Source of the DNA: an uncultured Lachnospiraceae bacterium
Lineage (GTDB): Bacteria; Bacillota; Clostridia; Lachnospirales; Lachnospiraceae
Assembly: GCA_910588955.1 (NCBI GenBank)
Contig: CAJURQ010000034.1
Span: 1 to 41,682 of the forward strand
Direction of reading: 5' to 3'
DNA length: 41,682 nt
Shown: positions 15,808 through 25,304 of the stretch, in pieces
Numbering within the stretch: position 1 is the first letter of the stretch
How the letters are laid out: the number at the start of each line of letters is the position of its first letter
The notes under the pieces: generated by a model
The model's input: only the letters and a program-made list of their open reading frames with translations
Databases searched by the model: none
Told to the model about the DNA's origin: nothing
Translations under genes and position numbers: made by a program

Positions 15808-18510
15808 TTATGCAAGTTTCACGGTAATCTGGTGTGCGCCCTCCGGCAGACTTTCGAGCAGCTCCCGGGAGAGAAGGGCATAGGCGTTGTCCTTTACGGG
15901 GATCGCAGTCCCGCCGCAGAGGGCGGATTCCATCCGGTACGCGCCGTAATCTTTGCCGGATTCATTTTGGCAGACGACGGTAAAGGTCTTTCCGGCAAAG
16001 GGAACGGTGATGGAGGCTGTGCCAGCGTCGTCAAACTGCTCCGCGAGAAGCCTTGGCGCGATCATGATCGCGCCGTTATCGCCGCGGACGCCGAACACTT
16101 CCGTGATCATGGTCATCATAAACCAGCTTGCGGCGCCGGTGAGATAGTGGTACATGCCGCGCCCGTCCGCGCGGAAATACTCGGGGATACCCGGATAAAT
16201 GTAACTGGTATTGAAATCAAGCGCATTGTCCGCGAGGGTCTTTAATGCCTTCCAGCCCTCCTTCACAAAGCCTCTGCGGTAGAGGGCGTTGGCGTACATC
16301 ACCGTCATATGGGAGAACACCGCGCCGTTTTCCTTCTCGCCGTAGGCAAAGCCGAACATTCTGCCCATATCGAATTTCAGCTCTTTAAAATCTGTGTTCA
16401 GCCGGTAGCCGCCGATTTCTTTCTTGTAAAGGTAATGGTCGGCAGCCTTCACCATCTTAGGTATCTGGCTGTCCTCGGCGACGCCGCCCATAATGGAAAA
16501 GACCTGTCCAGTCAGCATCATGCGCACCTGATCGCCGAAGAATCCCTCCACGGCTTTCCCGTGATTGTCGTAATAGCTGTTAAACCAACCCTCCCCGTCA
16601 GTGCCATCGATCCACTCCTGTGAGCGGAGATGCGCTGTCAGCCAGTCCGCCTTTTTCGTCAGATTTTCGGCGAGGGCAGAGAGTGTAAATGATTTACGGA
16701 CGCCTGTCACGGTGTGGCGGCAACGGGTATTATAGTCTTCCAAAATCCTATGCTTTTTGTCAATGTCGTCATAGACGGCAGGGTCGTCCGCAAGCAGGAC
16801 GGAGATCTCCTCCAGAAGCTCCACCTTGTGATCGCCGGAGGCGCTGTCTAAAAGAAGGAGAATCAACGCCAGATCCCGCAGATTGCCGGCGTAGGCGCAG
16901 GTGAACGCCACGCTCTCGCCGTGTTCCGCAGCCATGTCCAGCGCGTCGTTCCAGTCCGCGCCGCGAAGCCGGTAAATATTGTGATCTCCCACCTCGTAAA
17001 ATGCGGTGAGCTGCTGAATCAGAAGGTGCTCCAAAATGTTGCCGGTGTATACTTCCTTTTTGTCGGTGAGCTGTCTGCTGCCGCTGTCGGCAGACCAGAG
17101 CGTATCCATGCCGGTTCCGCGCATCGCCTGCGCATCCTTAAAATAGGGAGCCTCCCGGTAAAGGATATCGAGGTCGCCGGTCTGGTCGATGTAGAGCTTT
17201 GTTGTCATAAGCGGCCAGAGGGCGTGATCCATCCAGACACGGGCAATGCCGTTTCGGTCTGCGATAAAGTTCCCGTTTCCGTCCCCGATAATGGTGGCGT
17301 TGGTGCCGTCGATGCGGACACCGCCGTAATTTGCGGCAATCATCTGCCCCACGTCCTGCGGCTCCATCAAGAGTAACGATAGGCAGTCCTGCCAGAGATC
17401 GCGCCAGCCTCTGCCGCCCCTGCCGTAATCGTGGTGGGGCAGGAAGGAACAGCCGAACAGACGGCGTAAAAAGGGCTGGAAGCAGATCCATTTCATAAAG
17501 CGGTCAAAATCCTCGTCCCCCGTCTGGAAGCCGACGGACACCTTATTCTGCCAGTAGGCTTTCGTCTGCGCAAGCGCTGCCGTCACCTTCTCTTCCGTGT
17601 TGTATTTCTGACAGATTTCGTCGATGCGGCTCTCCTCTTCCTCCACGCCGAGCAGGACAATATAAGACGTTTTTTCGCCGGGAAGGAGAGTAAGGTTTTG
17701 GAAGCAGAACGCACCCATAGCTTCCCGTCCCTCAGCGGTGGAAAAGGCGGGAACGCCGGGACGTTTTTCGCACACAGCGCGGGGATGGGTGAAGGTGCCG
17801 CCCTCGCCGATGTACTCTTCCACGGTGGGGAAAAATCCCTCGGGGCCCTGTCCCTTCTTTGTAAAACCGCAGACATAGTAGGTCTTGCGGTTGACGCGGT
17901 GCCCCTTCTCATCGAAGGACATGGTGGGACGGACGAGGACGCCGTTCTCCGTTGTTTTGATGCGGTGCAGCATGGACGTCACGTTGCGGTGATCCCTGAT
18001 ATTGTCCGCGCTTCTTCCATAAATAGGGATGGCGGTGTAGGGCGTCAGGGAAAGCTCTTCGTATGCCAGATTCCGGACGGTCACATACATAATCTCCACA
18101 TTGTCGTCCTTCGGCACAAAGGTCGTGACGGATGTTTCCAACAGAGGGGAAGACTTGGAGGTGCGCTTTATGGTATGCCACATAAAACCGGCGTTTAGTT
18201 CGCTCTCATCCTGCAAGGGGGAGAAGCGGGCGGCTTCCTGTCTGGCGGAGACACCGGTGGCGGAGTACACCTCCGCGTTGTATGTCACAAAAAAGAAGTT
18301 GCGGGTGGAACGGTTATTATGCAGGTTCTCGGAGCTGACAGGCTCTAAGAGAAAGGTTTCCTGATCGGTCTTGGCGTCGCCGCAAAGATTCGGGGTAACG
18401 CAGCTTTTCAGTCCCGTCTCCGAAGCGAGGGGAAAGTACAGGTAATTTGTGTTTTCCGGCTGCTTCGTGCTAAAACTTCCGTGTTCATCAATAAAGGTAA
18501 TAGGTTTCAA
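15808..18510 (-). CDS. GH94-like glycoside phosphorylase, long form
   Basis: This 900-residue protein has the GH94 plan: an N-terminal beta-sandwich, a helical linker, an (alpha/alpha)6 barrel with HHDYGRGGRGWRDLWQD and the acid Asp in RLRGADWNDALDMA near residue 520, and a C-terminal jelly roll. Its length is nearer laminaribiose phosphorylases (about 900) than cellobiose phosphorylases; the substrate is not proven. The start codon is TTG at 18508-18510, decided by AAAGGAG at 18519-18525, 8 bases upstream. It is the first gene of the operon and is transcribed divergently from the ABC importer. Having two different phosphorylases side by side suggests stepwise use of an oligosaccharide or of two linkages. 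Confidence 0.88.
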   Translation of the reverse strand: MKPITFIDEHGSFSTKQPENTNYLYFPLASETGLKSCVTPNLCGDAKTDQETFLLEPVSSENLHNNRSTRNFFFVTYNAEVYSATGVSARQEAARFSPLQDESELNAGFMWHTIKRTSKSSPLLETSVTTFVPKDDNVEIMYVTVRNLAYEELSLTPYTAIPIYGRSADNIRDHRNVTSMLHRIKTTENGVLVRPTMSFDEKGHRVNRKTYYVCGFTKKGQGPEGFFPTVEEYIGEGGTFTHPRAVCEKRPGVPAFSTAEGREAMGAFCFQNLTLLPGEKTSYIVLLGVEEEESRIDEICQKYNTEEKVTAALAQTKAYWQNKVSVGFQTGDEDFDRFMKWICFQPFLRRLFGCSFLPHHDYGRGGRGWRDLWQDCLSLLLMEPQDVGQMIAANYGGVRIDGTNATIIGDGNGNFIADRNGIARVWMDHALWPLMTTKLYIDQTGDLDILYREAPYFKDAQAMRGTGMDTLWSADSGSRQLTDKKEVYTGNILEHLLIQQLTAFYEVGDHNIYRLRGADWNDALDMAAEHGESVAFTCAYAGNLRDLALILLLLDSASGDHKVELLEEISVLLADDPAVYDDIDKKHRILEDYNTRCRHTVTGVRKSFTLSALAENLTKKADWLTAHLRSQEWIDGTDGEGWFNSYYDNHGKAVEGFFGDQVRMMLTGQVFSIMGGVAEDSQIPKMVKAADHYLYKKEIGGYRLNTDFKELKFDMGRMFGFAYGEKENGAVFSHMTVMYANALYRRGFVKEGWKALKTLADNALDFNTSYIYPGIPEYFRADGRGMYHYLTGAASWFMMTMITEVFGVRGDNGAIMIAPRLLAEQFDDAGTASITVPFAGKTFTVVCQNESGKDYGAYRMESALCGGTAIPVKDNAYALLSRELLESLPEGAHQITVKLA

Positions 18511-18525
18511 TTTTATACTCCTTTC

Positions 18526-18544
18526 CGGATCGGTTATCGATCCG
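18526..18544 (-). promoter_or_regulatory. Palindrome and -10 box upstream of the GH94 operon
   Basis: CGGATCG (18526-18532) and CGATCCG (18538-18544) form a perfect 7-bp inverted repeat around GTTAT, one base above the ribosome site. A perfect minus-strand -10 (TATAAT) is read at 18572-18567, but no good -35 is present, only a T-rich stretch. The palindrome would then lie early in the transcript and could be an operator or a leader hairpin. Confidence 0.45.
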
Positions 18545-18838
18545 CACCGCAGATTGTTTCCAAAAAATTATATAATAAATATGGCGGGCAAAAAACCATA
18601 AACTTGTGAAAAATATCAAAATAATGACCTAAAGGCATGGGGAAGATACCGGGGAAAACAAGATTAAAATAGGCAGAAAACCTAAAATTTTATGATGTGT
18701 CAAGAATCTGACATTTTGTTAAGAATCATAATATATTCTTCCGGCAGGTTCACGTTATACTCAGGACGTACTGAGGAACATGTAGTGGATGTGATATAAG
18801 ACGCAGATCCGCATACAAACTTAAAGGAGGAAGAAATC
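18545..18838. promoter_or_regulatory. Divergent GH94 / sugar-importer control region
   Basis: This 294-base AT-rich stretch contains no gene. On the importer side, AAGAATC occurs twice (18702-18708 and 18721-18727, 19 bp apart). The second copy forms AAGAAT-N8-ATTCTT (18721-18740), a 6-bp inverted repeat. A -10-like TATACT follows at 18756-18761; the -35 position at the right distance (18733-18738) is poor and lies inside the inverted repeat. A weak -35 covered by paired sites fits an activator-dependent promoter, plausibly for the AraC protein at 12555-13325. The ribosome site AAAGGAGG is at 18823-18830. Confidence 0.5.
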
Positions 18839-20293
18839 ATGAAGAAAAAGTTAGTCAGTGTTTTATTGGCTGCGGCTGTGGTCGCAGGCACATTAGCCGG
18901 CTGCGGCGGAGGTTCTGACGCGGGCGGTGCAAGTCAGGGGACGGATGCTCCGGCGGCTTCCGATTCTGGCAGCGCGGACGCAGGAAGCGATGCGGGAAGC
19001 GACGCGGCTGCAACGGGTGGCGAGGAAGGAAAAATCATCAATATCTACAGTTTTAACGACGAGCTCCGCACACGTATCACAGCCGTTTACTCGGCGATTG
19101 AGAACACGTCCGACGACGGCACCGTTTCTACCTTAAATGACGGCACGGAGATCCACTGGGTCATCAATCCCAATCAGGACGGCGTGTATCAGGATAAGCT
19201 GGACGAGGCGCTCCTGAATCAGGCGGACGCGGCTGCAGACGATAAGGTTGACCTCTTTGCGGCAGAGCTTGATTACATCGTTAAGTACACGGATGCAAAT
19301 GTAGACGTAGCGATGCCCCTTGCTGATCTGGGAATCGACGCGAATGCGGATCTGGGGGATCAGTTTGCTTTCACTAAGACGGTGGCGTCTGATGTGAACG
19401 GCGTACAGAGGGCTTCCACATGGCAGGCTTGCCCCGGTGTTTTAGTGTACCGACGCGATATTGCAAAAGAAGTTTTCGGCACGGACGATCCGGTTGAAAT
19501 CGGAAAGAAGACTGCGGACTGGGCAACCATGAAGACGACTGCGGAAGAACTCAAGGCAAAGGGCTATTACGCATTCAGCTGCTATGCGGACACCTTCCGT
19601 ACATACGGCAACAATATTGCAGGTCCGTGGGTTGAGCCCGGCTCCATGACGATCAAGGTTGATCAGAAGATCATCGACTGGGTCAATGATTCCAAGGAGT
19701 GGATGGACGCAGGTTACTTCGATCCCACAGTAACGGGACAGTGGAACGCGGACTGGTTCACCGCAATGAGCTCCAGCTCAAAGGTATTTGCATTCCTCTT
19801 CCCGGCATGGGGTATCGACACGCAGATGGTGCCTAACTGGGACGGCGAGGGAGGTGCATGGGCGGTTACCAACGCTCCTCTGCCGTACAACTGGGGCGGC
19901 ACTTATCTTGTCGCAGCGACAGGAACGGATAATCCGACTCATGTAAAAGAAATCATCATGGCTCTGACGGGCAGTCAGGATAACTTGACTAAGGTTGCAA
20001 AAGAGTATACCGAGTTCACGAACGCGCAGTCCGTTATGGACGCGGCGGCAGGCAGCGACGAGTTTAATTCTGCTTTCCTTGGCGGTCAGAATCCGTACGG
20101 CTATTTTGCAGACAGCCTCTCCAGCATCAAAATGGCTCCCTTATCCTCCTATGATCAGGGCTGCGTGGAGCTGATTCAGAATGCGTTTGGCGATTATTTA
20201 CAGGGACAGATCGATTACGACACAGCGAAAGCCAATTTCGAGACAGCTATCAAGGAGCGTTATCCTGAGATTACTGAAATTCAGTGGCCGTAA
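18839..20293 (+). CDS. ABC sugar transporter substrate-binding lipoprotein
   Basis: The protein has 484 residues. A signal peptide ends with the lipobox LAGC (Cys22), followed by a Gly/Ser/Ala/Asp-rich linker to about residue 62. The rest is a family 1 extracellular solute-binding domain (CUT1 type), with IINIYSFNDELRTRI at its start and GGAWAVTNAPLPYNWGGTYLVAATGT in the second half. It captures a sugar, probably a di- or oligosaccharide, outside the cell and hands it to the two permeases downstream. The start has AAAGGAGG 8 bases upstream. A strong hairpin at 20308-20338 separates it from the permeases. Confidence 0.93.
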   Translation: MKKKLVSVLLAAAVVAGTLAGCGGGSDAGGASQGTDAPAASDSGSADAGSDAGSDAAATGGEEGKIINIYSFNDELRTRITAVYSAIENTSDDGTVSTLNDGTEIHWVINPNQDGVYQDKLDEALLNQADAAADDKVDLFAAELDYIVKYTDANVDVAMPLADLGIDANADLGDQFAFTKTVASDVNGVQRASTWQACPGVLVYRRDIAKEVFGTDDPVEIGKKTADWATMKTTAEELKAKGYYAFSCYADTFRTYGNNIAGPWVEPGSMTIKVDQKIIDWVNDSKEWMDAGYFDPTVTGQWNADWFTAMSSSSKVFAFLFPAWGIDTQMVPNWDGEGGAWAVTNAPLPYNWGGTYLVAATGTDNPTHVKEIIMALTGSQDNLTKVAKEYTEFTNAQSVMDAAAGSDEFNSAFLGGQNPYGYFADSLSSIKMAPLSSYDQGCVELIQNAFGDYLQGQIDYDTAKANFETAIKERYPEITEIQWP

Positions 20294-20307
20294 TTTTTAA
20301 AGGATTA

Positions 20308-20338
20308 AGAATGCGGTGTACAGGTTACACCGCATTCT
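20308..20338 (+). promoter_or_regulatory. Intercistronic hairpin between binding protein and permease genes
   Basis: A perfect 13-bp stem (20308-20320 with 20326-20338) closes a CAGGT loop. No T-run follows, so it is not a full terminator. Hairpins at this place commonly protect the binding-protein mRNA from 3' decay and give it a higher level than the permeases; that role is inferred here. Confidence 0.7.
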
Positions 20339-20362
20339 CAATATGAGAAGGAGGTGCTGTTC

Positions 20363-21313
20363 GTGCAAAAAAAACGCAAACTGGTTAACTATGCAAAATG
20401 GGGATATATTTTTATTCTTCCGTTTTTCGCAAGCTTTTTCATTTTTTCGCTCATACCGCTTATCGATACCATCAGGTACAGCTTCTATGAATATTACCGG
20501 TCAGGAATCAAGGAAATCGGACCAAACTTTATCGGGATGACAAACTACGTGAGCCTGCTTCAGTCCGATATGCTGAAATATGCAGGAAATACGCTGATCT
20601 TATGGTTGATTGGTTTTATCCCGCAGATCGTGATCGCGCTGACGCTCGCCTCATGGTTTGTGGATGTGCGAATGAAGATTCGCTGCCAGCAGTTTTTCAA
20701 GGTAGTCATTTATCTGCCGAATCTGATCATGGCAAGTGCGTTTGCAATGTTGTTTTTTACCCTGTTTTCAAAGACGGGACCGGTTAATTCCATATTGATG
20801 TCGCTCGGCGTGATCAGCGAGGTCATTGATTTTATGCGCACCGCATTTGGCGTGAGGACTTTAGCCGGAAGTATGAATTTCCTGATGTGGTTTGGTAACA
20901 CGACAATTATGTTGATGGCTGCAATTATGGGCATCAGCCCTGATATTTTTGAAGCGTCGGAAATAGACGGCTGCAACAGTACGCAGAGATTTTTCCGCAT
21001 CACCCTTCCGCTGATTCGCCCGATTTTGGCATATACATTGATCACATCCATCATCGGCGGTCTACAGATGTTTGACGTACCTCAGATTCTGACGAACGGA
21101 CAGGGAAATCCCGACCGCACATCCATGACGTTGATCATGTTCTTGAACAGTCATCTGAGAAGCAAGAACTATGGCATGGCGGGCGCGCTTTCGGTTTATC
21201 TGTTCATTGTCAGCGGTATTTTGTGCTTTATCGTGTATAAGATAACAAATGACGACGATCCGGACGGCTCCAAGGCGGCTGCCAAAGCAAAGAAAAAGAG
21301 AGGAGGGCAATAG
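20363..21313 (+). CDS. ABC sugar transporter permease 1 (MalF-like)
   Basis: This 316-residue inner-membrane protein has about six membrane segments. The EAA loop that contacts the ATPase is EASEIDGCNSTQRFFRITLPLIRP, typical of CUT1 permeases. The start is GTG at 20363, because AGAAGGAGGT at 20346-20355 ends 7 bases before it; an earlier in-frame GTG at 20354 lies inside that ribosome site. It works with the next permease and the binding protein. No ATPase gene is present, so an MsmK-like shared ATPase from elsewhere is expected. Confidence 0.93.
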   Translation: MQKKRKLVNYAKWGYIFILPFFASFFIFSLIPLIDTIRYSFYEYYRSGIKEIGPNFIGMTNYVSLLQSDMLKYAGNTLILWLIGFIPQIVIALTLASWFVDVRMKIRCQQFFKVVIYLPNLIMASAFAMLFFTLFSKTGPVNSILMSLGVISEVIDFMRTAFGVRTLAGSMNFLMWFGNTTIMLMAAIMGISPDIFEASEIDGCNSTQRFFRITLPLIRPILAYTLITSIIGGLQMFDVPQILTNGQGNPDRTSMTLIMFLNSHLRSKNYGMAGALSVYLFIVSGILCFIVYKITNDDDPDGSKAAAKAKKKRGGQ

Positions 21314-21316
21314 AGT

Positions 21317-22162
21317 ATGAGTTCAAAAGCATTTAATCGTCTGCGCACTGTTTTCGCGCATATACTGTTGATATTTCTGTCCTTTTTGTGCCTGTTTTTC
21401 TTCTATATCCTGATCATAAACGCAACGCACTCCCATGCGGAGCTGCAAAGAGGCTTTTACGCTCTGCCCGGAACGAGCTTTTTAAAGAATTTTAACAGTG
21501 TGGCAAATAACGGAGAATTTCCTATGATGCGGGGTATTATGAACAGCCTGATCGTCTCCGGCTGCAGTGCGGCAATCTGCATTTATTTTTCCGCGCTGAC
21601 CGCATACGGGCTTTACGCTTACGATTTTAAGCTCAAGAAGATTGCGTTTACCTTTATTATGATGATTCTTGTCATGCCTACACAGGTCACCGCAATGGGT
21701 TTCCTGCGCCTGATCACAAAGATGGGCATGTACGATTCCCTGCTTCCGCTGATCATTCCGTCGATCGCGTCGCCGGCTGTATTCTACTTTATGTACAGCT
21801 ACTTAGAGTCCTCTCTGCCGCTGTCATTGGTAGAGGCAGCGAGAATCGACGGGGCGAAGGAATTTCGTACCTTTAACCAGATCGTGCTGCCGATTATGAA
21901 ACCGGCAATGGCGGTACAGGCGATCTTCACCTTTGTGGGTTCATGGAACAACTACTTTGTTCCCGCGTTGGTGATACAGTCAAAGGAGAAGATGACCGTG
22001 CCGATTTTGATCGCGCTCCTTCGTGGCGCCGATTATATGAACCGTGATATGGGAAAAATATACATGATGATTTTGCTGGCAATCGTGCCGATCATCCTTG
22101 TGTATCTGCTTTTGTCCAAGTATATCATCGCGGGCGTGACGCTCGGCGGCGTGAAAGGATAA
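21317..22162 (+). CDS. ABC sugar transporter permease 2 (MalG-like)
   Basis: This 281-residue membrane protein has about six hydrophobic segments. The EAA loop is VEAARIDGAKEFRTFNQIVLPIMKP, as in MalG-type permeases, and the C-terminal YIIAGVTLGGVKG is the usual family ending. The start at 21317 is 3 bases after the permease 1 stop, with GAGGAGGG upstream, so the two are translated together. It is the last gene of the importer operon; no clear terminator follows before the convergent broken kinase gene. Confidence 0.93.
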   Translation: MSSKAFNRLRTVFAHILLIFLSFLCLFFFYILIINATHSHAELQRGFYALPGTSFLKNFNSVANNGEFPMMRGIMNSLIVSGCSAAICIYFSALTAYGLYAYDFKLKKIAFTFIMMILVMPTQVTAMGFLRLITKMGMYDSLLPLIIPSIASPAVFYFMYSYLESSLPLSLVEAARIDGAKEFRTFNQIVLPIMKPAMAVQAIFTFVGSWNNYFVPALVIQSKEKMTVPILIALLRGADYMNRDMGKIYMMILLAIVPIILVYLLLSKYIIAGVTLGGVKG

Positions 22163-22209
22163 TGGTGTAAAAAGATTACTATAAAGAAATTGCCAGACAG
22201 GGAATCCCC

Positions 22210-23503
22210 TCAGGTCAGCAAAGGCAGGCTGATCGTGAAGGTGGTTCCCTTTCCCTTTTTCGAGGAGACTTCGATGGTTCCCTCGTGCTCCGAGATGATC
22301 GCGTGGGTGATGGCAAGTCCGAGCCCCTGTCCGCCCTTGTCGGCGCTGGTAGTGAAGGAGCGGTGGAAAATGTGGGGCAGGTCTTCTTTTGCAATGCCGC
22401 ATCTCGTATCGGAAACCGTAATGTAGGCATGGTTGTGAGCGGCGGTCAGGGAGAGGCGGATATCGCCTTTGCCATGACAGTGCAGGGTCGGGAAGTGAAG
22501 TCCCTTTTGCCGTCGAGGCGGCGAGGATGACGCCGGTATAGGATATCCCGGAAAGACTGCCGTAGACGGTGAGGCTGATAAACAGGCATGACAGGAGCAC
22601 CTTGTACCATGACAGGGCAGGATCGTATACGGTCACAAGTCCGGGAAGGGCGGGGATGACAAACAGGGGGATGACAACGCCCGCCGTGCAGACGATCAGG
22701 GAGAGCACGGCAAGCAGCCGTCCGACTCTGCCAAAGCCGTTTGGAGAGAACAGGAGGAGAACGATACGCAGGGAGAAATAGAGGCAAAACAGTGCAGCAG
22801 CATCCTCCAGTGCGTACAGGACGCGCACCGACGGCAGTCCGAGCAGGCGGAAAAAGGGATAACAGATCCGCAGCGCGAAGAGGAGGCACATCATGCGGAA
22901 ACTTGCAAGCCGGTTGACGGCGTCCGGGTTTCCGATCACGGGGACAAACCAGACACCTCCGTAGTAGTGGGAATAGTTGGCAGTCTGAATGATCAGTTCC
23001 GTATCTTCCCCGAGAGGGAAAGAGTAGAAGGAATCGTGGATGAGGGGCGTGTAGGATTCGGGGGAAACGTCTCCCGTCCAGCCAAGATACCGTCCGCCCG
23101 CATAGACGCGGGACGCGCACGGAAGCTCCGGCAGATAGAGCGTGGCAATGCCGTCCCCACGCAGGCGCAGGCGGTAGGTGGCTGTGCCGTAGGGATTTTT
23201 ATCCGCATGAAACGGCGACAGATTCGGGTATTCGCCTGCCCATGTGTGGTAAGCGGGTTCAGAGCACGCGGCAAAATCCGCAGGGGAGAGCAGGGCATCG
23301 GGGTACAGCTCCCAGCCGTCCACAAGACAGCAGCATCCTTTTTCGGGAGTTTGCGCAAAAGACTCTTGTGTGAGCGGCGCTTTTGCTATATATTTGTTAT
23401 CATAACGGGTAATCACCCACAGACCCGCAAGAGTCAGGAAAGCGGCGGATGCCAGAAGCATTGCGGCGCGCAGCATGTAGTTTTGTAAAATTCTTTGTTT
23501 CAT
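22210..23503 (-). pseudogene. Membrane sensor histidine kinase, internally deleted
   Basis: The first part (start 23503, AGGTGG ribosome site) encodes a signal anchor, a beta-rich extracellular domain (YGTATYRLRLRGDG..., ANYSHYYGGVWFVP) and several membrane helices, as in 7TM-type sensor kinases. Reading stays open to about 22530. The end, 22500-22210, holds the last part of a HATPase domain in another frame (ITVSDTRCGIAKEDLPHIF, GGQGLGLAITHAI, KGKGTTFTISLPLLT). The HisKA domain with the phospho-His and the N box is missing. The G1 motif reads DTRCGI with Arg replacing a conserved Gly. Deletion plus frameshift make this a dead kinase. The N-terminal membrane part may also be shortened near RMMCLLFALRICYPF. 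Confidence 0.82.
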
Positions 23504-23549
23504 CGTAATGATCCACCTTATTTTTAATTTTATTTAAAGGGACAGACAA

Positions 23550-25261
23550 ATGAAAAAAGGGAAAAGATATTTACTTTTATCGATTTTCATTATGGTACTT
23601 ACATTCTATCCGCCGGGCACGGCTTCCGCGACGGAGCCTGCGCCTGAATCGGTGTCGGAGTCCTCTCTGGACGTGGAGCCTGCGCCTGAATCGCCATCGG
23701 AGGAAGAACAGCCTGCAGTGGAGCTGGCGTTTGTGATGCAGCCGCCGCCGGAATTTGTGGAAACGCCGGGATCGGACGAGGAGCCGGACGGCATATCTTC
23801 CGCTGCGGAGTTGCTTAGCTGGCTGGAATTCCATAAATTCAGCGGAGGCAGGGCGGCGCTGACAGGCGATATCACCGTGAACGAGTTCTGCACATTCGTG
23901 CCTTATCCGAATATGCCGCCGCTGTCGGTGGAGACCGGGAAACATACCATTTTCGTGTGTGCCGACACGGAGCTTTTGAGCGACGGACGTCTCACCTTTG
24001 AAGGAGAAAGCGGCGGGCAGGGTATTTTCCATGTGGAGCGGGACGGTACGCTGCTTGACGGCGTGAATGTGAAGGCTGTTTCTGCCGACGGCGGTTTGCA
24101 GTACGCGCTGTGGCAGGAGGAGGGCGCGGGTATGATTTTAGGGAATACTTTTGCGCCCTGCCGTGTATCGGGAGACATTCACTATGCTCGGACGCCGTTG
24201 GTGTTGGATGCGGAACATGTCTGCGTCGTCGTGGAGAAGGGGGAGCTTCTGGATGACCGTCTGCCACGGAAGTCACATGCAGGGTGAACGCGCAGGGAGC
24301 CATTCTGGAGCATGAGCCGGTTGCCGTCACGTGAGATATGGAGGGAACGGAAAAACAGTAGGCGGAGCGGCTGCGTTTTCAGGCTCAGGGCGTTTTGCCG
24401 CAAACGGCGGACGGGGTAAAACCGGTCTGTACCGTTGTCTATAATGATTTCCCGCTGACATTCACCAAAGCGGAGGCTTTTGTCCGCAGCAACGCGTATA
24501 CCTTCCGCGGTGAATATACGAGACAGGCGGGAGCGCTCGCTGCCGTCACTCTGCCGGAGTATTCCTTTGACGGTGAAAACTGGATCAGGGAAGGTGAAAA
24601 CAACATCTTTAGAGCTGACGACGGCTATTACATAGCATTTCCCTGTGACCAGTGGGATGTGTCGGCAAATCCTTATATCTATATCCGACTGCGGGGAGAA
24701 ACGGAGGAACAGGTGTATTATTCCAATGTGCTCCGGTATGCTGCGAATAATATGGACATCGCAGAGGATCTGGGCGGCAGCCGGGGAGGCGGCACCTCTA
24801 TCGTAAACCCGCCGGAAGAGCCGGAAAAACCGGGCGAGTCCGGAAAGCCGGAAGAATCGGAAAGACCGGGTGAATCCGGAAAGCCGGAAGAATCGGAAAG
24901 ACCGGGTGAATCCGAAAAGCCGGAAGAGCTGGAAAAATCGTGCGAATCACAAAAGTCTGCGGAGCCGCGAAAGCTCCCAAAACAGGAAAACGCGAACGAA
25001 CCGGATGTGCCGGAAAAAACGCCGGAGCCTGCGGAAAAGGAGTATAGTCAAACATCCTCGGAAACTTTCGGGTGGTCGAATCCAAAGGACGGAGGCGCAC
25101 CGGATTTTGCGGCGCAGGCAAAGCCCGATCTTTTGCCGCAAACCGAAAGCGGGAACATGGTGGCAGGACAGCCCGGAAATTACGGGCTGATAGTCGGTAT
25201 TGTGTTGTTATCCGCCGTTGTCGGGGCAGTCTGCATTTTTGACCTCGTGCGTTATTTATGA
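23550..25261 (+). pseudogene. Surface protein with Pro/Glu-rich repeats, frameshifted
   Basis: The first 245 codons give a signal peptide (residues 1-28), an acidic Pro/Glu-rich stretch, and a beta-rich domain (TFVPYPNMPPLSVETGKHTIFV..., GQGIFHVERDGTLLDGVNV). At about 24255-24266 the frame changes. The continuation TEVTCRVNAQGAILEHEP is followed by in-frame TGA at 24332-24334 and TAG at 24359-24361. The frame then stays open from 24362 to 25261, with another beta-rich domain, a 12-residue repeat spacer (GKPEESERPGES) and a C-terminal membrane helix (YGLIVGIVLLSAVVGAVCIF). Intact, it would be a surface protein of about 570 residues anchored by its C-terminal helix. The function is unknown. Confidence 0.78.
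24841..24948 (+). repeat. 36-bp tandem repeat coding a Pro/Glu-rich spacer
   Basis: Bases 24841-24876 and 24877-24912 are identical 36-bp units. A diverged copy follows at 24913-24948, and a partial one precedes at 24811-24840. Each unit encodes 12 residues (GKPEESERPGES). Such repeats lengthen or shorten a cell-wall-spanning stalk by slippage. Because they are in frame and multiples of three, they do not explain the frameshift upstream. Confidence 0.85.
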
Positions 25262-25304
25262 GGAAAATTGATATAACACGGGAAGGATAAGCGAGGTAAG
25301 CGTG

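Noticed and set aside
21980..22209. Extension of the minus-strand kinase frame across the end of permease 2
   Set aside because: This is the out-of-frame read-through past the deletion; the true kinase end is in another frame at 22210, and permease 2 is a well-supported gene on the other strand.
24811..24948. CRISPR or non-coding repeat array
   Set aside because: Units are contiguous, in frame, and encode a low-complexity protein stalk.
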